Assembly (NCBI GenBank): GCA_037951105.1
Contig: JBAMJV010008502.1
Span: 1 to 64,000, forward strand
Length of the DNA stretch: 64,000 nt
Reading direction: 5' to 3'
Source: Echinarachnius parma
Taxonomy: Eukaryota; Echinodermata; Echinoidea; Clypeasteroida; Echinarachniidae
The notes beneath the pieces were generated by a model. That model was not told the origin of the DNA and did not search any database. It saw only the letters and a program-made list of their open reading frames with translations. A program made the position numbers and the translations under genes. Positions 44,884 to 55,830 of this stretch are shown one piece after another (position 1 is the stretch's first letter; each line of letters opens with the position of its first letter).

Positions 44884-46391
44884 CGTGTATTAGACCTGGA
44901 GACGTTCTTTAGTACAACGTTTTTTAATTGATTCATATTCTAGAAGGGTTCAGAAGAAATTTCAGCTTTGTTGCCACCTTGGCAACATTGGGCAACTTTT
45001 TTTATAAGCATTATAATGTTAATTAGCTAATTTGCATATTTATGAAATAAGGTCAGGGGTCATTGTCTATCTAGCAATAGTACAATATTGATAAAAACAA
45101 CTATTATAGGGTATTTTGGGGCAAGGATTCCATTTCTGGTGGTCGTTTGTAAGTGCCATATGGGCAACACCCTGAAATCCAAGATGGCTGCCCCTAATTT
45201 GCATATTTATGAATATTATTGATTTTTAGTGGCTACAGCCCTTAATAAGCAATAATTCCAGATTATTATTTGTCAGTTATGTTCTAAGTATGTATTTAAG
45301 ATATCAAAGATTAGTTGTCATCATGGCAACCTCTGGCAATGCATATTATTTGCATAATTAGGTATTTTACCTAATTTGCATATTCTCCCAAATCGAGTAT
45401 ATTGGGAACCCGGAAAGTAAAAATGACAAGTGATACCACTTTTCCAAGGTTTTGGGGGGCAACAGATCCATTTTTGATACTTATTTCCCTGTATCACCAT
45501 GGCAACCATCTGAAATCCAAGATGGCTGCTCCCCAAATTACACATGTTATGATACACGGCTATATTCTTTCGGTTATATTAGATCAATATCATAATGTTT
45601 GGACTTTTAATTATTGGAAATAGGAACTAGAATACTTGAATCACAATGTAGTTGTTTGCTTACAATAAAAAAATCATACTTTTGTAAATGAAATGCCATT
45701 AAAGTGGCAAATAGCATTTTTCCTTTAAAATGACAAAGGCGGCCATCTTGGATTTATGTGGGTTGCCAAGGTGATACGTCAAATTAAGTATCATGAATGG
45801 ATTTGTTGCCCCCTAAAACCTTGGAAAAGTGGTATTACTTGTCATTTTTACTTTACGGGTTCCCTATATACTTGATTTTGGGGAATATGCAAATTAGGTA
45901 AAATACCTAATTATGCAAATTTTATGCATTGCTAGAGGTTGCTGAGGTGGCAACCAAGCTAAATTATCTTTATCACACATGTAGAACATGATTGAGGAAA
46001 ATAATCTGTAATTATGGCTAATTAGAGGCTGTAGCCACTGAAAATCAGTAATATTCATAAATATGCAAATTAGGGGCAGCCATCTTGGATTTCAGGGTGT
46101 TGCCCATATGGCACTTACAAACGAGCCACAGAAATGGAATCCTTGCCCCAAAATACCCTAGAATACTTGTTTTTATCAATATTGTACTATTCCTAGATAG
46201 AAAATGACCCCTGACCTTATTTCACAAATATGCAAATTAGCTAATTAACTTTATAATGCTTATAAAAAAAGTTGCCCAATGTTGCCAAGGTGGCAACAAA
46301 GCTGAAATTTCTACTTAACCTTTCTTGAATATGAATCAATAAAAAAACGTTGTACTAAAGAACGTGTCCAGGTCCTAGACAAATCTACACG
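44884..46391. mobile_element. 1.5-kb palindromic foldback element with POU octamers
   Basis: The left arm (44884 to about 45540) is the reverse complement of the right arm (about 45730 to 46391), with a spacer of roughly 190 bp. Shared pieces include CGTTCTTTAGTACAACG, TTTGTTGCCACCTTGGCAAC, CAAGGATTCCATTTCTG, ATGGGCAACACCCTGAAATC and CCAAGATGGCTGC. Each arm has four octamers (ATTTGCAT at 45030, 45197, 45348, 45374; ATGCAAAT at 45887, 45913, 46063, 46230). No open frame. It sits between two direct repeats of about 100-130 bp (44714-44843 and 46417-46516), which may be the duplicated host or repeat sequence it entered. Confidence 0.8.
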
Positions 46392-46416
46392 ACTAATACT
46401 ATTGAAGCATTTTTGC

Positions 46417-46516
46417 AGTCCTGAATATGATTTGATAAAAGCCTGGGGAGCCCTTGCATTTCAATGTACGATCTATCATTTAAGATAAACTTGTGATATT
46501 TCTTGAAGCATTTTAG
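46417..46516. repeat. direct repeat flanking the palindrome, right copy
   Basis: AGTCCTGAATATGATTTGAT, AAAGCCTGGGGA and GATATTTCTTGAAGCATTTTA match 44714-44843. Confidence 0.6.
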
Positions 46517-47485
46517 GCACAGTAATACCAGTGTGTCTTTAAAATGAAATATTTTGCTTTGCTGCAAGTTAACAAGCTATGCATACGAAGAGACTTTACA
46601 CATTTAATAACATGCTAGATACATCATTATAATGTAGATGCAGTAACTAAATGTTTACCTGCTCATTATGTAACAGCTTCCCCTCCAGATAGATTAGCTT
46701 ATTTGTCATGTCGGTTTCCCAGGGCAACCCAGTCGCAGTCGCATGCATATCTTCAAAATATATTATGTAGACATTATAATGATGGTGTACTCTAAAATTT
46801 ATGACAGACGAAGATAATTAGTTTTTCTCAGGTACCCCAAATCTATCCTTGCTTCATTAATGATGATGTTACTTTCTCATTAACCTGCAGAAAGCGAAAT
46901 TGAATAGCCAGAATCCACTTTTAACCAGCTTATATAATCCCCCTTTACATCGACAATAGCAAGAACTTGGTATGAAGTGCCTATATATTCAATTCATACA
47001 ATTTATCTAATGTATTGCATGCATTGAATTCACTGAATAGTTTTTATTCAATGAGTATTGTGACTAGAGTCAACCAGCACTCAAAGGTTTAACCTTATTA
47101 ACCTATAACTATTGTTATTATTCTTTAATTTGTCATTCTGGTCATGAGTGCAGAATATTAATGGTGATAATAATTCAATCCCATCTACTTGTAGAGGAAA
47201 TTGGTTTATAAATACCTACAACTCAGTGTTTAGATGTCAGCAACCTTTAATTTTGAATGAAATGTACACAAATTCAGGAAAATAATTTAGATTTGCCCTT
47301 TTCTGTTTTCCACTTTAAAGAGCAAGTATACAAACATTTGGCTCGTAAAACTCAGACGCTTATTGTTTCATTATCAAATGGTGCATGCAAGAGAGATAGT
47401 AGGAATTGTGACGACAAAAGAAAACTTCTGACAAAAGCAGATCATTGCAAAGAAGGAAGGAAAAAATAGTTCTAAAACCACCTTT
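46517..47485. other. unique-looking sequence
   Basis: No feature supported. Confidence 0.3.
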
Positions 47486-47489
47486 CTGC

Positions 47490-47975
47490 AGTCACTGGTC
47501 TAGCCACCAATTATACAAAATTTTGTATTATAAATTGCTATGAGTGAATGAGGAAAACAGATTTCACCAACCTCACCTACTCAATAACCATGTTACAAAT
47601 GGTATGCTTGTATACATTGTATATACAAATGATTTTATCAAAATCATTTTGCATCAACCCCCCCCCCCCCTTCCATTCCTTGCCTGCCTCAAAAATATAC
47701 AGTTTTGTATTATAAATATGAGTGAATGAGAAAAAACAGCATTCTGAACCAACTTCCCATAGTAAATTTCTAGCTGCAAATTGTACCCTTATGTACATGT
47801 ATTTGTAAATGATTAGATAACAATTATTTTGCAAAAATTAATCACAATTTTGTATTATAATATATATATATAAGCGAAAAAGGCTGAATGCGATAAACAA
47901 GCAAAAAACCTGCAGAACCAACCTTCCCTAGACAGTAATCTAGCTTGAATTATACACTTTAATTTGCATCAGGGA
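47490..47975. repeat. tandem repeat of about 150-210 bp, three degenerate units
   Basis: The anchor TTTTGTATTATAAAT recurs at about 47521, 47702 and 47848. It is followed by GAGTGAATGAG or an equivalent, and by (C/G)AACCAAC(C/T)T(C/T)CC. A 13-base poly(C) run (47658-47670) and a TA microsatellite (about 47862-47872) lie inside. Confidence 0.55.
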
Positions 47976-48091
47976 GGACCACCTCTCTGTACTACATAAC
48001 TGTTGTGATCAATGAAAAGGATGTTTTGGTAGACAGTGGCGTAGATAGGTGTAGTTCAAGGATGTAAGCAGACAAAAAAGGGGGTAAAGTG

Positions 48092-48220
48092 ATTACCCGA
48101 TTGAAGATGATTGTATTTGTTATAACATGGATTCTCCATAGACCCCAGCCTCAGTAAGTTGGGGGACCAGCCCTGAGCGGGTTAACCCATTGAAGATGAT
48201 ATGATTTGGTATATAAAGAG
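48092..48220. repeat. short interspersed repeats, second TTAACC family, two adjacent copies
   Basis: One copy runs from ACCCGATTGAAGATGAT to CCCTGAGCGGGTTAA (48185). A second begins directly at GTTAACCCATTGAAGATG (48181). Landmarks are GATTCTCCATAGACCCCAGCC and CAGTAAGTTGGGGGACCAG. Partial copies lie at about 48945-48980 and 50400-50455. Confidence 0.55.
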
Positions 48221-49735
48221 ACAAGATAGGAAGAGGGGTTGGACAGGGACTAGAATGGGGTGAAGAGGGGGTATTGATGGGGTCTAATGGAGCGGAATTC
48301 CCCCATTGAACTTGCGGTATGATTTCTTAAATTTTTTCCTCCCGTTTTCTTTCATAAATTTGTTGTATTTTTTCCTTCCTTAATTATCCTGTTGTACATA
48401 CAGTATATGTAATTTCTCTTTTGATTTTATTTGTTCTGTTTTGTGTCTATGTGGTATAGATTCTTTTGTTAATTTGTTGTAATTTCTCTTTTGATTTGAT
48501 TTGTTCTGTTTTGTGTCCACGTGGTACGGTTTCCTTTGTTAATTTGTTTGTATTTTCTCTTTTGATTTCGCTGTTGTACAAATGTGGTTTGATTCATTTG
48601 ATCTGTTGCATGTATTTTTCTCTTATTTTTATTCTGCCATCTTGTCTGTGTTTGTGTATTTTGTTTATCCCTCCCCCTTCTCCAATTAGTAACCAAACAA
48701 GGCTTATTTGTGAATATGAGAATATAGATTGAGTCCATAGAAATATTATGAATGGGTGGGTTCCTAAATTTTCTCTGCATGAACTCTGGAGAGCCATGTT
48801 GGGACTTTATTTTGATGAGAAGTTGTAGAGTGTGACATTACATTTTAATACTTGATTTAATTGATTCTGATTTGAGCATTACACTTACATTATGCGTTAT
48901 CACATCGATGTACATTGATCCATTCTAAACTAAGTGATGTTGGTATTTAACATGCATTCTCCATAGACCCTAGCCAATTATTGCATATCATGCTTACAAA
49001 CTGATAGTTATATTTGATGTAAGACACTTTTCTGCTCTTAAAATGAGTAACAAAATGATATTTGATTAATTAACTTGAATTACTTTGTGGTCTAGAGAAG
49101 AGAGGCAGATTCAATAAAGGAAACTAATCAATTTGTTTTAATTAATATTTTTACCAATATTTTCCTAGATCTATTTGTTTAGCTTGTAATACTAATATAT
49201 GAGCAAGAATTTGTTATGAGGAGTGTTATCACACACACTTTTTGTATGTTTTGTTTAACCTGTATTTGAACTTTAGACTTTGATTACTGAAGATAAGAAA
49301 TGAGTAAGCAAGAGCAAAGGAAAATGTTCAGTTTTTAAATGGAAAGCCAAATTTGTTTTCAAAATCTTTTAAACATGGAGATCGTCAAAGGATTCTACAA
49401 TTATGTACCCTAGTATGGGGGCGGGAAAACACACTGATAACAGATTTTGATACACCTACACCAGCGAGATAAGATAATTCTGTATTTTGTCCCAACTTAT
49501 TTAGAGCTAATTTCAGGATATAATTTTGTTGTCAAGTCTGTCTCCGAATATAATAATTGAAAAATGAATTGATTAATACCACCCCCTCCCTCACCTGGCA
49601 ACAAAAGATGGGCGTATAGAGCAAATTATGCGCATGTCCCATTGTTCAATTAATTAGCGCAGAGATGAGAGAATTAAAAAGGACATTCACATTTTTGGCT
49701 ATGTCAATCAATATTTAATTAAATACATAAACTTC
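48221..49735. other. sequence without supported gene
   Basis: Near 48413 and 48478 a TAATTTCTCTTTTGATTT(T/G)AT phrase plus TTTGTTCTGTTTTGTGTC is repeated about 65 bp apart. From 49560 to 49735 a TAAT-rich, balanced stretch could be regulatory but nothing proves it. Confidence 0.3.
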
Positions 49736-49737
49736 AT

Positions 49738-49985
49738 TCACAATTAAGTGGGGTGGTTCCATTTCAATGCTTCAGTCACATGCAATTAAATTATGAAAAT
49801 ATTCTTCACCCTCTTCTAATAGAGCAATTTGCAAATTAAATTTTGATAAATTCTGAACCATTCAAAACTGGTCACATGACACAAAAAACTTCATTAATAA
49901 AATCATCCATTTAGAATATAAATGTATCTAAGTGGGGTGGTTCCATTTGAATGCTTCACTCACATGAAATGTATGTGAGCAAATA
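49738..49985. repeat. direct repeat of about 185 bp
   Basis: AAGTGGGGTGGTTCCATTT(C/G)AATGCTTCA(G/C)TCACATG is found at about 49746 and 49930. Confidence 0.75.
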
Positions 49986-50395
49986 TTCTCCGTCCAAGCT
50001 CACTTTTATCGAGTTCTGATTTATAGTTCTCACCGGTCCAAAACTGTTTGGTGGTCGTCAACGCTTCACGCGTCAGGAAACACACCTGCCCCCATTGTTT
50101 TGGGTTAATGACAGTCGGTTGATGGGAGCCCTCGTGTGGTTGGAGTTTGCGGTCGGCGATTGCATCGGTGGCGGAGGCGGTAGAGAGAGAAACAAGATGT
50201 GGACCGGAACGTGTTCAGTGTTTTGGTCCACCTCTCCATGCTGCTTTTGCGCTTTGGGCTTTTGGCTTTCCCCCGACTGCGATGAGCGCAAGAGAAGTCT
50301 TGCGTTAAACCGCCGTGAATTGACTCAAATCATGTTGCAAGGTCAGACCTGGGATCAGTCTGACTGTGTGTGTTGCAGTGACATGCTTTATTAAA
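49986..50395. other. GC-richer block, no gene recognised
   Basis: Clearly more GC-rich than its neighbours, with a 99-codon plus-strand open frame (50095-50394). The peptide has a Gly run from a GGCGGAGGCGG stretch and several Cys, but no domain that I recognise. It may be an exon, a conserved element or a repeat. Confidence 0.25.
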
Positions 50396-50449
50396 CCAGT
50401 TCAACACAGTATGATTTTGGTATAACATGCATTCTCCATAATCTCCAGC

Positions 50450-50620
50450 AATGCAGGAATGAATTTTGTATTTTAGGGGGCTACTTTTTCAATCTGATGG
50501 ATATCACAAAATATTTTACATAATACCCTATGGTAATTTTAGGGGCTACCTACTGAATTTAGATGACTATTTTGAAAATTAGGGGGCAAAATCGCGCTCC
50601 TACCCTTGTCTCCAGCATGA
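50450..50620. repeat. dispersed repeat, GGGGGCTACTTTTTCAA type, copy 2
   Basis: A weak match to 25785-25965 and 59484-59670: AGGGGGCTACTTTTTCAA, TTTAGGGGCTACC and GGGGGCAAAAT. Confidence 0.4.
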
Positions 50621-50799
50621 GTATTTTCGGGACCACTACACCCACCCACACCACCAAAACATTTGCACATAACATGCACATAAATACAAACAATAGCACA
50701 AGTACTAAGAACAAATGGTGGCCAATCCCATTATATGGGGAACAAAATGACTGGTTTCTAGCTATCAACCCCCACCGCCGTCTATATATTTCTTTCATT

Positions 50800-51410
50800 C
50801 AGAAGAAAGGGTATCCTGTAGCAGTATAGACCTGTGCCAATTGTCAGCCAACCCTGTAAATAGTGAGAAAGACTGGGGCATAACTCTGTCTGACCTTTGA
50901 CATTGTCCTCACCTGTCCTCAGATGACCTTCTCTTGATCTTCATAATCTTAGAGAAGTAAGTCTGTCCAGATTTTTGAATTATAAAATTTGAAATATCTA
51001 CTTCGACTGGATGAATGGGAATCTGCATCAATTTATTAGAGAAGAAATGTTGAGGGTTGAATTGTTTTCATTCTAGAAAATGGCACTTGGGTATCCTGTA
51101 GCAGTGCATGCCTGTGCCAAGTGCCAGCTGACCCTGTAGACTGGGGTATAACTCTGTCTGACCTTTGACCTTGTCCTCACCTGTCCTCAGATGACCTTCT
51201 CTTGATCTTCATAATCTTAGAGAAGAGATGTTTAGGGTTGATTTTTGTTTTCATTCTAGAAAATGGCACTTGGGGTATCCTGTAGCAGTGCATACCTGTG
51301 TCAAGCATGCCAAGTGCCAGCTGACCCTCTAAGCATTGAGGTAGACTGGGGCATAACTCTGTCTGACCTTTGACCTTGTCCTCACCTGTCCTCAGGTGCT
51401 GGAGCACCAT
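50800..51410. repeat. tandem repeat of about 185-280 bp with DR1-like motif, three units
   Basis: The anchor GGTATCCTGTAGCAGT(A/G)(T/C)A recurs at about 50809, 51090 and 51275. Each unit has CTGTGCCAA or CTGTGTCAA, CAG(C/A)C(A/T)(A/G)ACCCT, ACTGGGG(C/T)ATAACTCTGTC, TGACCTTTGAC and TTGTCCTCACCTGTCCTCAG. TGACCTTTGACCT is perfect at 51159-51171 and 51364-51376. The first unit has TGACCTTTGACAT. Confidence 0.75.
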
Positions 51411-51596
51411 GTGATACTTTTGTGTGTTTTATTGTACAGTTGCATGGATACCCTACTACAAAGTTGAGCATTTTAGGCACAATGGGAGGGCCGGATACAT
51501 AATAAATAATGTTTCCTCTCCCTATTTTCATGCAGTGTACTGTACATCTTGCACAACTTCTTTGTCTAATGTTGTGCATACATATGAGAACATGCT

Positions 51597-51690
51597 TAAC
51601 CCATTGAAGATGATATGATTTTGGATATTACACTCATTTTTCAAAGGCCCCAGCCTGAGTACATTCAGGAACAGTTCTGAATGGGTCAAT
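51597..51690. repeat. short interspersed repeat, second TTAACC family
   Basis: TTAACCCATTGAAGATGATA to CAGTTCTGAATGGGTCAA, with CCCCAGCCTGAG inside. Confidence 0.6.
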
Positions 51691-51879
51691 CATAAAATAA
51701 ATCAAAATTTCCACCATTTTTTTGTCTTTCTTTCATCTCTTGTGGTATGTACTGTTCAAAAGGTGTACATTATTTCATACTGTGAAAACTATGGATGAAT
51801 GTTTGCAAGTCTCTAGAAGAAGATAAAAGACAACCCTGGCATGATGAAAAACTTCCAGGTAGATTTTGGCACACAGCTG

Positions 51880-52195
51880 GTGTGGAAATCCACTCCCCAA
51901 CCCATATGGTGGTACCTTTGTTTTGACTCTGCGCCAAGGGAATCCCTTTGACTGGGTTGTGGGGTCAGGACCTATTCACATCTATATTTTAAATCTCATC
52001 TATGAATGTTTTTAGTTTTTAGTTTTTTTACATCATTTAAAGTCGGAGGCAATCTTCATGAAAATGTGATGGTTTGTAAAAGAAAGATCCACTCCCATCT
52101 CCTGTATGGTACATTGGTTATGACGCAGCACCAAGGGATTCCCTTTGAAAGGGTTGTCGGGTCAAAACCTGTTTACATCTACAGATGAAAGTGAT
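51880..52195. repeat. direct repeat of about 205 bp
   Basis: ATCCACTCCCAACCC or ATCCACTCCCATCTC, then TATGGT(G/A)(G/C), CACCAAGGGATTCCCTTTG or CGCCAAGGGAATCCCTTTG, GGGTTGT(G/C)GGGTCA and CATCTA are found at about 51889-51985 and 52087-52185. Confidence 0.65.
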
Positions 52196-52498
52196 CACTA
52201 ACTTTGTAAAATTCAACCAAATACACTTGAAGCTTTTCACATCTCCGTGTACCTTGTTGTTTGGCTTTATATGATTGAATGACAAGCGTTCCAGGAATGC
52301 TTTTGAACGAGAATCAATGGGCAGTGGGTAATGACATTTCACATAAATTTTAACCTTTTTTTACTTGGTAAACATTGCTCTTTTGATATGATATGAAAAT
52401 ATCAAATCATTTAGAAGAATATTACAATGATACTGTTATATGATTAAAGTCTCAAATATCAATTATGGACAGATCTTACAAAGTTGTAATGGATCACT

Positions 52499-52570
52499 TT
52501 AACCCCTTTAGGATGGGTCTTATGGTTGACAGGCTGGGGTCTTATGGAGAATGTGTGTTATTACCTCCAC
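52499..52570. repeat. short interspersed repeat, second TTAACC family, partial
   Basis: TTTAACCCCTTTAGGATGGG with GACAGGCTGGGGTCTTATGG and AGAATGTGTGTTATTA. Confidence 0.45.
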
Positions 52571-52809
52571 ACAACGAAGTTGGAGGAGGTTATGTTTTCG
52601 GTCCCGTTTGTCTGTTCGTGTGTTCGTCGGTTAGTGTAGACTTCAAGTGTTCTGGCCCTGCGCAGTCCTCGAGCGTTGGCGGAGGTATGCACTCCGTGAG
52701 TGCACTCTGTCTAGTTTCTGATGTGAAAGTTCTGTTTGGGGGAAGATGAAGGAGGAGGAGAAGGAGGAGGAGGGATTTCTCCCCAAATCCTCCAGAGAGA
52801 CTCACCTAA

Positions 52810-53990
52810 CACGGCAGGAATGTGGCCGCCGAGGTCAAGTTAAGTCGGCCTCAAGTTTGACTCTCTTCCTTGAGAAAATAGTCAGGATTTACTTGCCTGG
52901 TTGAACTTTGAAGAAGAAGCTTTGGTTTGATTTTATGATAACGATGGCTTCCATTTGGTTTGTTATGCTCCTACCTATAGGTGCTTGTTATTATATGCAT
53001 GATTTTTTTCTGTTCAATGTTTATGACATAAAATAGCATAAAGTCAGATTGTTTTGTTTACTTGGTAAACTTTACCATGGTACATGTATAGGTTTAATTT
53101 ATTTGTACTTCACATTGATGTCACAGTAAATATGTAATTAACATTTATTACGAGGCTGGAATGTGGCCATGGAGGTCAAATATGTCTAGTCAGCCTCAAG
53201 TTTGACTTTCATTGTTGAGAAAATATTCAGGATTTTGTTACTCTGAAGAAGAAGCCCCTTTTTCATGCTCATACCACTTGGTGTTCGCTATATTGTAAAT
53301 GATTATTATTTTTTTAAATTATTTATTTAGGTAACTATGGTACATAACTATTTGCACTCCACATTATTATCACAATAATATGTCATCTACATTTCATTAA
53401 TAGATACTGGTATGTGGTCACAGATATCATATAAGCAGGGCTCGACACTAGCACTTGCCCGCTTGCCCGGGGCAAGTAAAATTGCATAAATTGTGCAGTT
53501 TGCTTGCCAATTGGGCAACTAGATAATTGTTAAACTACGAGAGAACAATGTAGTTTCATACATGTAAATCTCATCTAGAAGTAAGAGGGCAAGTAAATGT
53601 AATATTTGGGCAAGTAAAATTTCAAAATTTATGATTTTACTTACAGAAAAAAGTTAGTGTGGAGGTGCTTATAAGTTAATATAAATTTGATTAGCGACGT
53701 TATTGAAAAGGTTGGCATTGACTTTCACTGAATACTTGAAAATGTATTTACAGAACAAGTTTTTGTACATTGTTTTTCTTGTGCCTCTGTTGGTTAGTAC
53801 ATATATTTACATACATTCCTAATAATGGGTATAGCCCCAGGAATACGAGGTAATTAAACTCACTTAATGCCGCAGGAATGTGGCTGGCTTCCTAGGTCAC
53901 AGAAAAGTGGGCTATGAGTTTGACATTCTCACTCTCAGTTGGGATTATTATTCGTTTGCATGCTAGGTTGAACATATTGTATTCCTTGTC
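52810..53990. repeat. tandem array, unit about 340 bp, interrupted by a dispersed repeat
   Basis: GGAATGTGGCC(G/A), GAGGTCAA, CAGCCTCAAGTTTGACT, TTGAGAAAATA and TTCAGGATTT recur near 52817 and 53157, a partial unit near 53405 has GGTATGTGGTCACAG, and another lies near 53876. The spacing becomes longer where the GGGCTCGACACTAGC repeat (53437-53640) lies, consistent with that repeat having inserted into the array. Confidence 0.6.
53437..53640. repeat. dispersed repeat, GGGCTCGACACTAGCACTTG type
   Basis: Starts GGGCTCGACACTAGCACTTG, continues CCCGCTTGCCCGGGGCAAG and has two further GGGCAAGTAAA words near 53588 and 53610. I have seen this GCTCGACACTAGC opening described as a dispersed repeat in marine animals. 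No protein. Confidence 0.6.
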
Positions 53991-54714
53991 TGGTACATTT
54001 TAGTTATACCATAGACGTATGGTTATACCTTGTGGACTCTAGGATTCAATATTTGATTTATGGAATAGGAAATAGGAATGTTCCTTATATACTCTGTTTG
54101 GTGTTCCTTCCACGATTCTGCAATCCATATATATTTTGTACATAGTCCTCCAGGTTCTGGTATATGCAAAGTGTTACTGCAAAATGTTGAGACAGTGGGA
54201 GCTTTCCTTTTATCGCAGAAGATTCAGTAGTATTTCAAGAAATATCCTTCATGCCTAACCAGAATAATATGGAAGCTTTCTCGTAAAGGGGACATTTCTG
54301 ATAGAGGATGGTCTGAATGGCTTTATCTCACTTCCAATGTATGTGCGTGCATACATGTAATATTAGTGTGCAATGCTAGTATTAATGTATCTCTGTTCCA
54401 TTTGGTACTAGAAGGGTTTATGTTACAAAACATGAAAGCAATAAAAAGAAAGCCTAGCCTTGTCCCGATGTTTTTATTATTGCATTTCTGAACAGGTTTG
54501 AGCTCACACCATCTATTTCATCTCCTGTAGGTTGAGACAGGGTCAGGGAGAGGATTTAGACAAAAATGTGCTCCACATTTTCTGTTTCTAACTTGGTCAT
54601 TTCTTTTCTGTGTAACTGGTCCTGAAAAATGTTTTTGACAGAATTATAGTGAAGCTGTAGTGAAGACAGTTAAGTAACTCTGTAAATAGTTACTAGATTC
54701 ATGTAAATGAAACA

Positions 54715-55219
54715 TTAAAGGCATATATTCGTGGGTTAAAATGGGTAGTCAGCAAATTCCAACTCGCACTCCACCGTAATCTCCCGAGGTAAACTCACGA
54801 TATGTGTTGGATCGATCGAACAGCGGTGCTTCGAAATATCTGAACACGGGCCTTCTTATGAAATTGCATGCAGCACACAGCTGGTATCTGTATACCGAGC
54901 GAGTTTCTCGAGCTGTCACCTAAGCCAAGGCAATACATATCGCTGATAAGATCAAACAGAGGCACTTTGAAGTCGGTGCGGTTAAGCGTGTTATGTAATA
55001 TTTTCACTCGTAAACATCTCTGATGGATCTCCATTCGACTAGTACAAATATTCCAAATGCGACTATTTTTGATGCATTTTCGACTCGGGTGTTCGGAAGT
55101 GGGACAGTTTGCGATCGCTACTTATAACTGATAACTGAGCCAATGGGGATTACGTACCGTGCGTAAAAGTGCGCAATATGGATCCACACGTCTAGTATAC
55201 TGGTCTGAATTCCCTTTAA
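54715..55219. mobile_element. TTAA-flanked MITE, family 1, copy 3
   Basis: 505 bp, TTAAAGGCATATATTC to GAATTCCCTTTAA. It has an extra CGAAATATCTGAACACGGGC segment and small insertions compared with copies 1 and 2. It lies inside a tandem unit, and the uninterrupted sister unit at 55382-55412 shows the empty site: AACA-ATTC-AAATATCT opposite AACA-TTAA...TTAA-AATATCT. Removing the element plus one TTAA restores the unit to within a base, so TTAA is the target duplication. Confidence 0.85.
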
Positions 55220-55264
55220 AATATCTGGCTTATACCCCTTGGTTAAACACCATAACCAATTATT

Positions 55265-55287
55265 GGGGGGGGGGGGGGGGGGGGGGG
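55265..55287. repeat. poly(G) tract, 23 bases
   Basis: An uninterrupted G run inside the 54530-55830 array. It is present in one unit only, so it expanded or was inserted after the array formed. Confidence 0.9.
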
Positions 55288-55830
55288 CGGTGGTCCACAT
55301 TTAGCCTTTAACTGGGCTCTATTTTTCTTGTAAAACTGGGGAATTTTGTTCACTGAATCACTTCAAAGTTCTACTTTATTAAGATTCACTGAAATGTAAC
55401 AATTCAAATATCTTTTTTTAACCCTTTGGCTAAACATCATGAGCAGTTATTTAGGAAAAGATGTGTTCCACTTTTCATCTAGGACTGGGCTCTTTTTTCC
55501 CTGATGAAAGTGGGAAATTGTATTTGACTGAATCACTGTTAAAGTTCAAGTCAACGAAGTAACCGTATAGGGTTACCAGATTCACCGAAAAAGTAACATT
55601 AATAAACCCTTTGGCTAAACACCATGAGCAATGACTTGGGAGAAAATGTACTCCACTTTTATTTTACAGCTTGCGTCTTTTTCCCCTGTGAAACTGGCAA
55701 ATTGAATTTGACAGAATCACTGGGAAATTTAAAATGGTGATGTAACTCCATACACCATATTCACAAAAATGCAACATTAACATTGAAATAACCATGTTTT
55801 AACAGTTGTTTACCCCTTGGCTAGGTATCA

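Larger units (their letters stand above)
54530..55830. repeat. tandem array, unit about 180-205 bp, interrupted by MITE copy 3
   Basis: The anchor CCCTTTGGCTAAACACCATGAG (with variants) recurs at about 55237, 55428, 55606 and 55814. Each unit also has GTGTTCCACTTTT or GTGCTCCAC, a GTGAAACTGG(C/G) block, GACTGAATCACT and AGATTCAC(C/T)GAAA. A further unit (54545-54714) is cut by the MITE. Confidence 0.7.

Noticed and set aside
50095-50394. 99-codon plus-strand frame as a gene
   Set aside because: No domain, Gly run from a GGCGG repeat and no splice evidence; left as a GC-richer block only.
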